NCBI RefSeq assembly: GCF_008360935.1
Contig: NZ_SRXO01000016.1
Span: forward strand, 1 to 64,000
Source: Siccirubricoccus phaeus
GTDB lineage: Bacteria > Pseudomonadota > Alphaproteobacteria > Acetobacterales > Acetobacteraceae
Length of the DNA: 64,000 nt
Direction: 5' to 3'
This document shows, in pieces, positions 9,201-16,860 of the stretch. The position numbers were made by a program, and so were the translations under genes. Under the pieces are notes generated by a model. That model ran no database searches. It worked only from the letters and a program-made list of their open reading frames with translations, and was not told where the DNA came from. Each line of letters begins with the position of its first letter. Within the stretch, counting starts at the first letter, position 1.

Positions 9201-10502
9201 CAGCGGCCGCGTCAGCCGCCAGGAGCTGGAGGCGATGAGGGCGGCCCGCTGCTCCCGCAGCGCGACCGCCTCGGACCGCGCCGCGCGCATCTCCACCCGG
9301 GCGGCGAGCAGCTCGTTCTGCGCCTGGTCCTGCTCCGCCCGCGCCTGGGCGAGGCTGGCCGCGAGCTGCTCCCGCGCCGCGACCACCGCATCCCGCTCGG
9401 CCAGCGCCGCGTCGCGCTCGGCCAGCGCCGAATCCCGCGCCGCCAGGGCGGCATCCCGGGCGGCGAGGGCGGCGCCATGCTCGGCCGGCACGCGGTCGCG
9501 CTCCGCCAGGACCCGGTCGCGTTCGGCGAGCGCGTGGTCGCGCTCCGCCAGCGCATGGTCGCGTTCGGCGAGGATGTGGTGGCGCTCGGCCAGGATATGG
9601 TCGCGCTCGGCGAGCACGCGGTCGCGCTCGGCAAGGGCCGCGTCGCGTTCGGCGAAGGCGGCGTCGCGCTGCCCGGCCGCCGCGCTGATCCGCTCCTCCT
9701 GCTGCCGCTCGGTCGTCTGCCGGCGGCCGACATCCTGCGCCAGCTCCCGGAGCTGGTAGCGGAAGCGTACCGCCTCGCCGCGCGCGGCGAAGAGATGGCG
9801 GATGGTCGCCGTCATGCCCGCATCCGCCTCGAACAGCGCGGCGACCGGGCGCGGGAATTCACGGCCGAGGCCGAGCACGCCGAGGCCCTGGCCGTGGGTG
9901 AACTCGAAATGCGGATGCTCGGCGCGCAGCGCCCGCCACAGCCGCCAGACGCCGAAATCCCGCTCCCGCACATTGATGTCGTGGAACAGCACCACGCCGC
10001 GGTCGGACAGCGTGTCCCGCCAGGTCTCGAAATCGTGCCGCACCGCCTCCTCGGTGTGCAGCCCGTCGATATGCAGCAGGTCGATCTCGCCGGCGCCGAA
10101 ATAGGCCCGCGCCTCGTCGAAGCTGCTGCGCAACAGGGTGGAGAAGCGGCGCCAGTGGCGCTCATTCACCGCGCTGACGCCGGCGAAGACCTCCTCGCCG
10201 TAGTGCCCGGCATGCTCGTCGCCCTGCCAGGTATCGACCGCATGGCAGAAGCTGGGCAGACCGAAACGTTCCACCGCCTGGCAGAAGGCGCCGTAGGAGA
10301 CGGCCCAGTGCGTCCCGAGCTCGACGATGCTGCGCGGCCGGAGGGCCTTTACCAGCCACCACGCGAAGGGCACATGTTCCAGCCAGGCGCTGGCGGCGAG
10401 ATGGTCCGGCTGCCAGTCGAGCTCCGGGCCGAGTTCCAGGGCAGCGGCCACGCCGGACAGGCCCGCATCGGAGATCGGGCGGTCAGGCAGTGTGATATCC
10501 AT
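6213..10502 (-). CDS. Multidomain glycan-assembly protein: methyltransferase - coiled coil - GT4-like - GT2 - methyltransferase
   Basis: A 1429-aa protein without membrane segments. Residues ~40-220 are a class I methyltransferase fold (IVELGTHWAVSYGAF; DLLHIDGLHTEEAV). Residues ~265-430 are a heptad coiled coil built from near-perfect AERDxxL repeats. Residues ~495-840 resemble a GT-B glycosyltransferase (RIAFLSGEPHTPGHAYRVERY; later EAAIAGVGTIASPTGPYRRAI). Residues ~880-1110 are a GT2 domain (VTVVVPLHNYAHYVEEAL, VVDDAST, PLDADN, GWEDFDFWCRI). The C-terminus (~1165-1425) starts with a Trm112-like CPESGAPL segment and continues as a methyltransferase (NAFEHYADPVQVAAEIRRVLKPGGW). The four enzymatic modules plus spacer suggest one protein that elongates and methyl-caps a polysaccharide, comparable in logic to WbdD-type chain-length regulators. 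This is inference. It is divergent from gmhAB and coupled to the next methyltransferase. Confidence 0.85.
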   Translation of the reverse strand: MDITLPDRPISDAGLSGVAAALELGPELDWQPDHLAASAWLEHVPFAWWLVKALRPRSIVELGTHWAVSYGAFCQAVERFGLPSFCHAVDTWQGDEHAGHYGEEVFAGVSAVNERHWRRFSTLLRSSFDEARAYFGAGEIDLLHIDGLHTEEAVRHDFETWRDTLSDRGVVLFHDINVRERDFGVWRLWRALRAEHPHFEFTHGQGLGVLGLGREFPRPVAALFEADAGMTATIRHLFAARGEAVRFRYQLRELAQDVGRRQTTERQQEERISAAAGQRDAAFAERDAALAERDRVLAERDHILAERHHILAERDHALAERDHALAERDRVLAERDRVPAEHGAALAARDAALAARDSALAERDAALAERDAVVAAREQLAASLAQARAEQDQAQNELLAARVEMRAARSEAVALREQRAALIASSSWRLTRPLRVAAGLWRGEPGYRTKFRALLGRPAPMPALPPAVALTPTPAQVAAPAAVTATGTVPAGAPARFRIAFLSGEPHTPGHAYRVERYAEALRQAGAEAAILRLEELPARLGEIATAQLLCIWRAAWTPEVGAAIDTARQAGARIIFDVDDLMIDPELARIDIIDGIRTQFLTESAVGEFYDRVRRTMLAADLCTVTTEELASHARRMWLPALVLPNGFDARTYQRSRLAARRRAAAPADGLFRIGYAGGSRTHQRDFALCAGAVARILRSCPAARLVLFHDAETQRPLLDIEEFPALHGLDQQVEWRQRVPLEQLPEEMARFDINLAPLEVGNPFCEAKSELKYFEAAIAGVGTIASPTGPYRRAIRHGETGFLAESEEEWHGALRRLLEDPEERRRVARNALYDALWNFGPDRRAELAASLLEHLRGGRAASRAFAFSLQPLHQPMPPPELPAHEQVFVSDRLREAAVTVVVPLHNYAHYVEEALDSVAAQDVVDLDLVVVDDASTDESLAVALRWAERHRDRFNRLVVLRNLVNAGLGPTRNVGFDAAETLHVLPLDADNRLLPGCVSRCLAALNAVGAAYAYPVIRQFGATQELMGVWPANPLRFVGGNYVDAMALVSKASWALVGGYDNVRFGWEDFDFWCRIAERGLPGIAVGGEPLAEYRVHASSMLRTVTEMEENKKKLLADMERRHAWLALTAPGGRGGTIATVAAPAEAPEDAKGRLARLLPLLRCPESGAPLSLSPEGTALLTPEGKQWPLRAGRPVLFPGLGEPVLHAEHHLSNPLPAHVEARIRATPGLVLNLSAGGTVTRLPNVVEAEAAIFRHTDLVANAHRLPFADAAFEGVVALNAFEHYADPVQVAAEIRRVLKPGGWVLIQTAFLQPEHEAPWHFYNCTKPGLLRWFSGFEAGEAHVPDNMNPVHAFAWLASECESALRRDVSAAAADGLRAATIGWLVDAWRDPARRRDAAWRDFGSLTQPSQERIAAGFEYTGRRPAA
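9387..9660. repeat. 21-bp coding repeat encoding heptads
   Basis: About a dozen imperfect 21-bp units (minus-strand GCCGAGCGCGACCxxxxxCTC type) encode consecutive AERDxxL heptads of the coiled-coil spacer in the 1429-aa protein. Neighbouring units are nearly identical, so unit number may vary between strains. Confidence 0.8.
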
Positions 10503-10669
10503 GCATGATCCTTCGGCTTCGCGGCCAGGCCGCGGCAGGCAGGCATGACGCCTGCGAGCTATGACTGCAATTCGGCGTCACGACACGACACATTGCCGTA
10601 GCCATTGTCGCGAACGCTTGATCGATGACATGGTTCCGGGCATGCACCGGCAGCATGAGAACGAGCCCC

Positions 10670-11284
10670 ATGAGCACGAATTCCCCAAGCACGAGCCCGC
10701 TGGATGACGAGATCGGTGCGGCTCTTCATCGTTCCGCTGATGTGCTGCGGGCGATGGCGGAGGATGCCGGCTGCCGCGCCGCCATCGCCGGCATGGTGGA
10801 GGAAGCCGCGGCGGCGCTGCGCGCCGGCGGCAAGCTGCTGTTCTGCGGCAATGGCGGCAGCGCCGCGGATGCGCAGCACTGGGCCGGCGAGCTGGTCTCC
10901 CGCTTCATGTACGACCGGCCGGGCCTCGCCGCCATCGCGCTGACGACGGACAGCTCCATCCTCACCGCCATCGGCAACGACTATGGCTATGAGCGGGTCT
11001 TCGCCCGGCAGGTGGAGGCGCTCGGCGTGCAGGGCGACGTGCTCTTCGCGCTGTCCACCTCCGGGCGCTCGCCCAACATCATCGCCGCGCTGCGGGCGGC
11101 GCGGGCGAAGGGCATGCTGACCTTCGGCTTCACCGGCGCCGCGGGCGGGGAGCTGCCGGCGCTCTGCGACCATTGCCTCTGCGTCCCCGCCACCGCCACG
11201 CCGCTGATCCAGGAAGCGCATGAGGCGGCGGGGCACACCATCTGCGCCCTGATCGAGCAGCGCCTCTTCCCGCGCAGGGCATGA
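10670..11284 (+). CDS. gmhA: Phosphoheptose isomerase (sedoheptulose-7-phosphate isomerase)
   Basis: About 204 aa, a single SIS domain. It converts sedoheptulose 7-phosphate to D-glycero-D-manno-heptose 7-phosphate, the first step of nucleotide-heptose synthesis. Visible motifs are LLFCGNGGSAADAQHWAGEL, LTTDSSILTAIGNDYGY, ALSTSGRSPNI and the C-terminal TPLIQEAHEAAGHTIC with catalytic Glu/His. These match GmhA well. Starts at 10655 or 10625 are also in frame; 10670 keeps the usual family length and none has a strong ribosome binding site. The stop overlaps the gmhB start by 4 bp (ATGA). Divergent from the 1429-aa glycan gene, with 167 bp between. Confidence 0.92.
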   Translation: MSTNSPSTSPLDDEIGAALHRSADVLRAMAEDAGCRAAIAGMVEEAAAALRAGGKLLFCGNGGSAADAQHWAGELVSRFMYDRPGLAAIALTTDSSILTAIGNDYGYERVFARQVEALGVQGDVLFALSTSGRSPNIIAALRAARAKGMLTFGFTGAAGGELPALCDHCLCVPATATPLIQEAHEAAGHTICALIEQRLFPRRA

Positions 11285-11916
11285 GGCCGGCGCTGTTCCT
11301 CGACCGCGACGGGGTGGTGAATGCCGATCGCGGCTATGTCCACCGGATCGAGCAGGTGGAATTCCTGCCCGGCATCTTCGCGCTGGCGCGCGCGGCCAGG
11401 GCACGGGACATGCCGATCGTCATCGTCACCAACCAGTCGGGCATTGGGCGCGGGCTTTACTCGGAGGCGGATTTCGCCGCGCTGATGCAGTGGATGGCAG
11501 CGCGCTTCGCGACGGAGGGCGCGCCGCTCACCGGGGTGGAGCATTGCCCGGACCATCCGGTGCACGGCCTGGGCTCCTACCGGCGGGAGAATGACCGGCG
11601 CAAGCCGGGCCCCGGCATGCTGCGGGACGCCGCGGCGCGGCACGGGCTGGCGCTGGGGCGCTCCGTGATGGTCGGGGACCATGCGACGGATATGCTGGCC
11701 GGGCAGCGCGCCGGCCTGCCCTTTCTGGTGCTGGTGGGCGGGGACGCGGCGGAAGCGGCCGCCGCGCCGCCCGGCACGCTGGCGCTGCCGAGCGTGGCCG
11801 CGGCGGCGGCGTGGCTGGAGGGGCTCCGCCCCGCAACCCCGGCAGGGGGCGCTGCCCCTGCATCCGAGCCGGGAAGGGCACCTCTCCCTGGACCCCGGTG
11901 TGAGTTCGGCCTGTGA
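11281..11916 (+). CDS. gmhB: D-glycero-manno-heptose 1,7-bisphosphate 7-phosphatase
   Basis: 211 aa, HAD superfamily. FLDRDGVVN provides the nucleophile/acid Asp pair, IVTNQSGIGRG the Thr motif, RKPGPGML the Lys motif and VGDHATDM the last acidic motif. The Zn-loop cysteine seen in many GmhB proteins is represented by CPDHPVHG. It removes the C7 phosphate from heptose 1,7-bisphosphate; together with GmhA this supplies heptose 1-phosphate. The kinase and nucleotidyltransferase (HldE, or HddA/HddC) are not in the window. Residues ~181-211 are encoded by a dispersed intergenic repeat (11820 onward) and are unrelated to the family, so the ancestral stop was probably lost when the repeat arrived. 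Confidence 0.92.
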   Translation: MRPALFLDRDGVVNADRGYVHRIEQVEFLPGIFALARAARARDMPIVIVTNQSGIGRGLYSEADFAALMQWMAARFATEGAPLTGVEHCPDHPVHGLGSYRRENDRRKPGPGMLRDAAARHGLALGRSVMVGDHATDMLAGQRAGLPFLVLVGGDAAEAAAAPPGTLALPSVAAAAAWLEGLRPATPAGGAAPASEPGRAPLPGPRCEFGL

Positions 11917-11957
11917 TTCACGGCTCAGTCGATTCGACCTCGGCCGATCACGCTCCG
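11820..11957. repeat. Composite of family 1 and family 2 repeats at the gmhB 3' end
   Basis: Family 1 modules (GGGGCTCCGCCCC, CAGGGGGCGCTGCCCC, GGACCCCGGTGTGAGTT) run through the last ~30 codons of gmhB. They are followed by a partial family 2 unit with GTGATTCACGG and GTCG-ATT-CGAC (11913-11957). The GT2 gene on the other strand stops at 11962. Confidence 0.75.
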
Positions 11958-11961
11958 GGGT

Positions 11962-13695
11962 TCAGCCGGCAAATTCATCCCGCCACTGCGGCCTCGGCGC
12001 CAGCGCCGCATACGCGCCCTCCAGCGAAAGCCAGGGGCTGTAGAACGGGTCCGCCATCAGCGCCGCGCCCCAGCGGTCCTGCATGGTGGCGATCTCCCCC
12101 GCGAAGCGCCGCATCTTCTCCCGCGAGAGATCCGCGCCGCGCGAGGCGGATTCCAGATGGTACAGCTCCGCGAAGGGCGTCCAGAGATTGCGCAGGCCCC
12201 GCGCCCGCAGCTTCAGGCAGAGATCGACATCGTTGAAGGCGACGGCCAGCCGCGCGGCATCGAAGCCCCCCACCGCCAGAAAGGCCTCCCGCCGCACCGC
12301 CAGGCAGGCACCGGTCACCGCCGTCACCTCCCGCACCAGGCCGAGGCTGCCGAAGGGGCCTGGATCCTCCCGCGGCGTCTTCGGCAGGTAATGGTCGGCG
12401 ACACCGCCGATGCCGGTCACCACCCCGCCATGCTGCAGGCTGCCATCGGCATAGAGCAGCTTCGCCCCCACCGCGCCCACCCCCGGCCGCACCGCCTGCG
12501 CCACCAGCTCCGCCAGCCAGCCGGGCCCGATCACCTCGATGTCGTTGTTCAGCAGCAGCAGCACCTCGCCCCGCGCCGCTGCCGCCGCCTGGTTGTTCAG
12601 CGCCGCGTAATTGAACGGCCCCGGGGCGGGCAGCACGCGCACCCGCGCATCCTGGCGCAGCCGGGCGAGGAGCGCGGCGGTCGCCGCCTCCCGGCTGTCA
12701 TTGTCGATGACGATCACCTCCAGCGCCGGATAGTCCGTGCGGTGCAGCACCCCCTCCAGGCAGGCCTCCAGCAGCGCGGCGCGGTCGCGCGTCGGCACCA
12801 GCACGGAAACCAGCGGGGCCGGGTCCGGCAGCGGCCAGGCGATGCGGCAGGCGGCGGGCCAGAGCGGCGCCGCGCTCACCCGGGCATCCGGCGCCGCCTC
12901 CGCCAGCACGGCCGCCGCCGCTTCCTGCTCCCGCCCCGCCTGCCGCGGCGGGGCGGTGGCCAGCAGCATGGGCAGGTGCCGGATCGCCGCCGCCGGCACC
13001 GCCCGCGCGGCGCGGCGCGCCAGTTCCTCCGGCGGCGCGTCCGGCCAGCGCGCGGCCAGGGCGGTGCGCCAGGCGGTGGCCGGGCCGAAGAGATTCGCCG
13101 CTAGATGCCAGTCCGCGTCGAAATCCGGCTTCAGCCAGGGTATGGCGCCGCCCTCGCCCGCCTGTTCCTCATCGGCATAGAGGATCTGCGCCGCCGGCCA
13201 GGCGCGGGCCGCCTCCGCCAGCAGGGCCAGGGCCAGGGGGTGCAGCACCTCGCCCGGACGCAGCACCAGAAGCCATTCCGCCTCCGGCGGCTTTCCCGTC
13301 TCCCCTGGCAGGCGGATGGCCGTCGGCGGGTGGCGCTGCGCCGCCAGGGAGGCAAGGCTCGCCGCCAGCGCCCCCGGCGCCGCCTCGCCGTCCGCGATCC
13401 GCACCAGGAAGCGTGGCGTCGTCCCCGGGCGGGGCGCCGGCGGCAGCCTCCCTTGCAGCCACGCCTCATGCCGGCGGCGCCAGCGCTGCAGCGCCTCGGG
13501 CGGCGTGCGGTCCAGCCGCGGCGGGCGCGGCGGGGTGCCCAGGGCGCGCCGCGCCAGCAGGGCCAGCGGCACGCGGATTGCCGCAGCCAGCCGGGCCGCC
13601 GGTGCCGGCAGCAGCGCCCAGCCCCGCCGCCAGCCCTGGCTGGCCAGCCCCAGCAGGCCGCGCCGCAGCCCGGCCAGCGCCGAATCCAGCCGCAT
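11962..13695 (-). CDS. GT2 family glycosyltransferase
   Basis: About 577 aa. The N-terminal 300 residues are a poorly conserved Ala/Arg-rich region. The GT-A catalytic domain follows with PLVSVLVPTRDRAALLEACL, VIVIDNDSRE, LLLLNNDIEVIGPGWL (the DxD-like NND), TGACLAVRREAFLAVGGFD and FNDVDLCLKL. This is the RfbC/WcaA-like group that extends O-antigen or related surface glycans at the cytoplasmic face. No transmembrane helices are visible. A GTG at 13761 adds 22 residues; the ATG at 13695 is chosen because the extension is low-complexity Pro/Ala. Convergent with gmhB and divergent from the RgpF-like gene. Confidence 0.88.
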   Translation of the reverse strand: MRLDSALAGLRRGLLGLASQGWRRGWALLPAPAARLAAAIRVPLALLARRALGTPPRPPRLDRTPPEALQRWRRRHEAWLQGRLPPAPRPGTTPRFLVRIADGEAAPGALAASLASLAAQRHPPTAIRLPGETGKPPEAEWLLVLRPGEVLHPLALALLAEAARAWPAAQILYADEEQAGEGGAIPWLKPDFDADWHLAANLFGPATAWRTALAARWPDAPPEELARRAARAVPAAAIRHLPMLLATAPPRQAGREQEAAAAVLAEAAPDARVSAAPLWPAACRIAWPLPDPAPLVSVLVPTRDRAALLEACLEGVLHRTDYPALEVIVIDNDSREAATAALLARLRQDARVRVLPAPGPFNYAALNNQAAAAARGEVLLLLNNDIEVIGPGWLAELVAQAVRPGVGAVGAKLLYADGSLQHGGVVTGIGGVADHYLPKTPREDPGPFGSLGLVREVTAVTGACLAVRREAFLAVGGFDAARLAVAFNDVDLCLKLRARGLRNLWTPFAELYHLESASRGADLSREKMRRFAGEIATMQDRWGAALMADPFYSPWLSLEGAYAALAPRPQWRDEFAG

Positions 13696-14012
13696 GCCTA
13701 GCCCCGCTGCCGCCGCGCCGGCCCGGGCGCGGGCCGCGGCAGGGGGTGGGGCTGGGGGCACCGCAGCGTCATTGGGGGCATGCCTTCATCCTTCATCCCC
13801 GCCGGGGAATGGCGCCGGGGAAACACTGCGTATCTCGCCCCGTTCCGGGCCGCCATGGCAGGCTGATGAGGAATGGTAACCGCGCGCGGCGGGGCAGGAG
13901 GCGCCGCGCCAGCCGCAAGCGAGGCGCCACGCCCCCGGTATGATCGCCGGATCGTGATCGAACCTCGCTCAAAGCTGCGCCAAACCTGCGGGTGCGGCGA
14001 ACATTATCCCAG
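13696..14012. other. Divergent intergenic region of the glycan genes
   Basis: 317 bp between the GT2 gene (minus) and the RgpF-like gene (plus). It is somewhat less GC-rich near 13930-14010. Promoters for both genes must lie here, but I could not pick reliable -35/-10 pairs. No small gene is supported. Confidence 0.4.
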
Positions 14013-15203
14013 ATGATGCGCCGCGCTTCGCTCAGCCGGGACCGGCCAAGCCAGGAAGACCCCTTGCTCGCACAGATCGACACCCCGCCCCGTCCGGACA
14101 CCCTGCCCTTGCGGCTGACGGAGCTGGCCGAGCCCGGGGCTGCCGAAGCCCGTGGAGTACACGCCTACAGCACCGCCGGCACTTGGCCGCGCCTGGCTCG
14201 CCGGGCCGGCGAGGCGGCGATGGAGGTCGGCCTCGCCCTCGGTCGGGACATGCTGCGGGCGGTGGATCCGCGCCCCACGCTGCGCCGCCTGGAACCCGGC
14301 CTGGAGCCGCAGCCGGAAGCCCGCAGCATCGCCCTCTTCGTGCATTACTCGCCGCAGGGCGGCGTCTCCGAAATGGTGCTGCGCCAGCTTCAGATGCTGC
14401 GGCAGCAGGGCTTCGCCGTCGCCTTCATCTCCATGGCCGAGTCCATCCCGGAGGAGGATTGGGAGGCGGTGCGGCAGCAGGCGGCGCTGCTGGCGCTGCG
14501 TCGCAATTTCGGCCGGGATTTCGGCGCCTGGCACGACCTGATGGACCTGGCGCTGGAACGCTGGCCGGCGGCCGAGGAAGTGCTGCTGATGAATGACAGC
14601 ATCCTCGGCCCCATCCGCAACCCGGCGCCCTGCTTCGCCGGGCTGCGCGCCGGCGGCCCTGGCCTGTTCGGCCTCACCGAGAGCCTGCAGAGCGGGCCGC
14701 ATCTGCAGAGCTACCTGCTGCTGGCGCGCGGCCGGGCGGCGATCGAGGACCTGGCCCTCTTCCTCCGGCAATTCGTCCCGAGCCACTCCAAATGGCTGGT
14801 GGTGCGGCGCGGCGAGCTGCAGCTCGCCGACTGGATGCGCCGCCGCGGCCACCGCGTCGCCGCGCTGTTCGGCTATCAGCGGCTGCTGGAGGCGGCGCTG
14901 GCCGACCCGGCGGAGGTCGCCCAGCTCAGCGCCTCCCACCCCCTGCTGCGCGGGCTGGACAGCCTGCCGCCGGCGGCACAGCGGGCGCTGCTGCGGGCGC
15001 ATCCGCTGAACCCCACCCAGCATCTCTGGACCGTGCTGGTGCGGCGCCTAGCCTTCCCCTTCCTGAAGACGGAGCTGGTGCGGCGCAACCCGGGCCACCT
15101 GCCCAATGTGGAGCATTGGCCGGCCTTCGTGCCCGCCGGCGCGCCCTGCCCGGTGGCGGTCATCAAGGCGCATCTGGCCGGCCTGCACTGCCCCTCCGCC
15201 TGA
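14013..15203 (+). CDS. Rhamnan synthesis protein F (RgpF)-like glycosyltransferase
   Basis: About 396 aa. The segment SIALFVHYSPQGGVSEMVLRQLQML, followed by ALRRNFGRDFGAWHDLMDLAL, EVLLMNDSILGPI and FGLTESLQSGPHLQSYLL, is diagnostic of the RgpF family (PF05045). These proteins take part in rhamnose-containing polysaccharide assembly and act as polysaccharide glycosyltransferases. The conserved N-x-GRDF and MNDS motifs are intact. The ATG at 14013 is preferred over the GTG at 13992. It is divergent from the GT2 gene and fits the surface-glycan block that begins at 5.1 kb. Confidence 0.85.
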   Translation: MMRRASLSRDRPSQEDPLLAQIDTPPRPDTLPLRLTELAEPGAAEARGVHAYSTAGTWPRLARRAGEAAMEVGLALGRDMLRAVDPRPTLRRLEPGLEPQPEARSIALFVHYSPQGGVSEMVLRQLQMLRQQGFAVAFISMAESIPEEDWEAVRQQAALLALRRNFGRDFGAWHDLMDLALERWPAAEEVLLMNDSILGPIRNPAPCFAGLRAGGPGLFGLTESLQSGPHLQSYLLLARGRAAIEDLALFLRQFVPSHSKWLVVRRGELQLADWMRRRGHRVAALFGYQRLLEAALADPAEVAQLSASHPLLRGLDSLPPAAQRALLRAHPLNPTQHLWTVLVRRLAFPFLKTELVRRNPGHLPNVEHWPAFVPAGAPCPVAVIKAHLAGLHCPSA

Positions 15204-15276
15204 CGCAGCCGGGCAGGCCGTAACCGCCGCGGCCCCGGGGCTCGCCTGGCCGGGGCGGTAGGGATATGCACGGCGG

Positions 15277-16695
15277 ATGAGCGACACCGCCCCATCCGTC
15301 CCGCCGGGACTTGCCGACGCCCTCGCCGCCGCGGGGGAGGCCACGCTGCCCCTGCATGCGGCGACCCCCGCCACCCTGCCCTCCCTGCTGGCCGGCCTGC
15401 CGGTGGCGGCGGCCGCCTACCTCGCCGCCACCGGCTTCGTCGCGAAGCCGCAGGAATGCCAGTTGCTGCCGGGGCCGGACGGCCTGGCCGGGGCGGTGCT
15501 CGGGCTGGGGGAGGCGCCGCCCACCCCCTGGTCCTTCGGCGCCCTGCCCTTCCTGCTGCCCGCCGGCACCGCCTGGCGTCTCGCCGGGGCGGAGCCAGGG
15601 CTGGCGGCGCAGGCAGCGCTGGGCTGGGCGCTCGGCGCCTATCGCTTCACCCGCTTCAAGCCGGCCCCCCGCCCGCCGGCGCGCCTGGCGGTGCCGGAAG
15701 GGCTGGACGCCCCGCTGCAGCAGGCCGCCGCCATCTGGCGGGCGCGGGACCTGATCAACACCCCTGCCAACCTGCTCGGCCCGGCGGAGCTGGCGGCGGC
15801 GGTACAGGACCTGGCGACACGGGAAGGCGCACGCTGCGAGATCGTCGAAGGCGCGGCGCTGGCGGAGGGCTTCCCGGCCTTGCATGCCGTCGGCGCCGGC
15901 AGCCCGCGCGCGCCGCGTGTCGCCGTGCTGGAATGGGGCGCGGCGGAGGCGCCGCTGGTCGCGCTCTGCGGCAAGGGCGTCTGCTTCGACACCGGCGGGC
16001 TCGACCTCAAGCCCTCCGCCGCCATGCTCCGCATGAAGAAGGATATGGGCGGCGCCGCGCTCGCCATCGCGCTGGCCGAGATGGTGATGCGGGCGAAGCT
16101 GCCGGTGCGGCTGCTGCTGCTGGTGGGCGCGGTGGAGAACGCCGTCTCCGGCGACAGCTTCCGCCCGCTCGACGTGCTGCGGAGCCGCGCCGGACGCAGC
16201 ATCGAAATCGGCAACACCGATGCGGAAGGCCGGCTCGTCCTCGCCGATCTCCTCGCCTTCGCGGCGGAGCGCGCGCCCGCGCTGGTGCTGGATTTCGCAA
16301 CCCTCACCGGCGCGGCGCGCGTCGCGCTCGGCCCCGACCTGCCGGCGCTGTTCACGCCGGATGATGCGCTGGCGGAGGCGCTGCTCACATCCGGTCGAGC
16401 GACCGATGATCCGCTGTGGCGGCTTCCGCTGCACATGGGTTACGATTCGTGGCTCGACAGCAGCGTTGCGGAGATGAACAACGTATCGAGCCGTCCGATG
16501 GCCGGCGCGATCATCGCCGCGCTGTTCCTGAAGCGGTTCGTGCCCGACACCCTGCGGTGGGCGCATTTCGACGTTTATGCGTGGAATGACACCGCACGGC
16601 CGGGACGGCCCGAAGGCGGCGAGGCGCAGGTCATCCGCGCCGCGCTGCACAGCATCGGCACCCTGTTCGAAGGCGCGTCAGCCTCGCGCGGGTAA
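15277..16695 (+). CDS. Leucyl aminopeptidase family protein (M17)
   Basis: 472 aa, cytosolic di-zinc aminopeptidase. The C-terminal catalytic domain has GKGVCFDTGGLDLKPS (metal-binding Asp and catalytic region), MKKDMGGAA with metal/catalytic Lys and Asp, and NTDAEGRLVLADLL, the M17 signature. WRARDLINTPANLLGP marks the start of that domain. It releases N-terminal residues from peptides and probably serves protein turnover. The N-terminal domain is divergent, as in many alphaproteobacterial PepA-like paralogues, so orthology to PepA proper is uncertain. The gene stands alone between the glycan block and the MarR regulator. Confidence 0.9.
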   Translation: MSDTAPSVPPGLADALAAAGEATLPLHAATPATLPSLLAGLPVAAAAYLAATGFVAKPQECQLLPGPDGLAGAVLGLGEAPPTPWSFGALPFLLPAGTAWRLAGAEPGLAAQAALGWALGAYRFTRFKPAPRPPARLAVPEGLDAPLQQAAAIWRARDLINTPANLLGPAELAAAVQDLATREGARCEIVEGAALAEGFPALHAVGAGSPRAPRVAVLEWGAAEAPLVALCGKGVCFDTGGLDLKPSAAMLRMKKDMGGAALAIALAEMVMRAKLPVRLLLLVGAVENAVSGDSFRPLDVLRSRAGRSIEIGNTDAEGRLVLADLLAFAAERAPALVLDFATLTGAARVALGPDLPALFTPDDALAEALLTSGRATDDPLWRLPLHMGYDSWLDSSVAEMNNVSSRPMAGAIIAALFLKRFVPDTLRWAHFDVYAWNDTARPGRPEGGEAQVIRAALHSIGTLFEGASASRG

Positions 16696-16860
16696 CGAGA
16701 CCGAGATGGGATGGAAACTTTCCCGCACCGTCGTTCTTGCCTCTACAGGATGCGCGGAATGACGAAATCGGGAGTCCGGCACGGCGCTACCCGCAGGCCA
16801 GGAGGGCCGCGACGGGCGCGCCAGAATGGCAGGCCCTGAGAGGGCGAGGGGATTGAAGCT

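Noticed and set aside
6441..10508. Plus-strand 1355-aa frame
   Set aside because: Antisense of the 1429-aa glycan protein. Composition is Arg/Ala/Gly/His-rich with no domain, as expected for a shadow frame.
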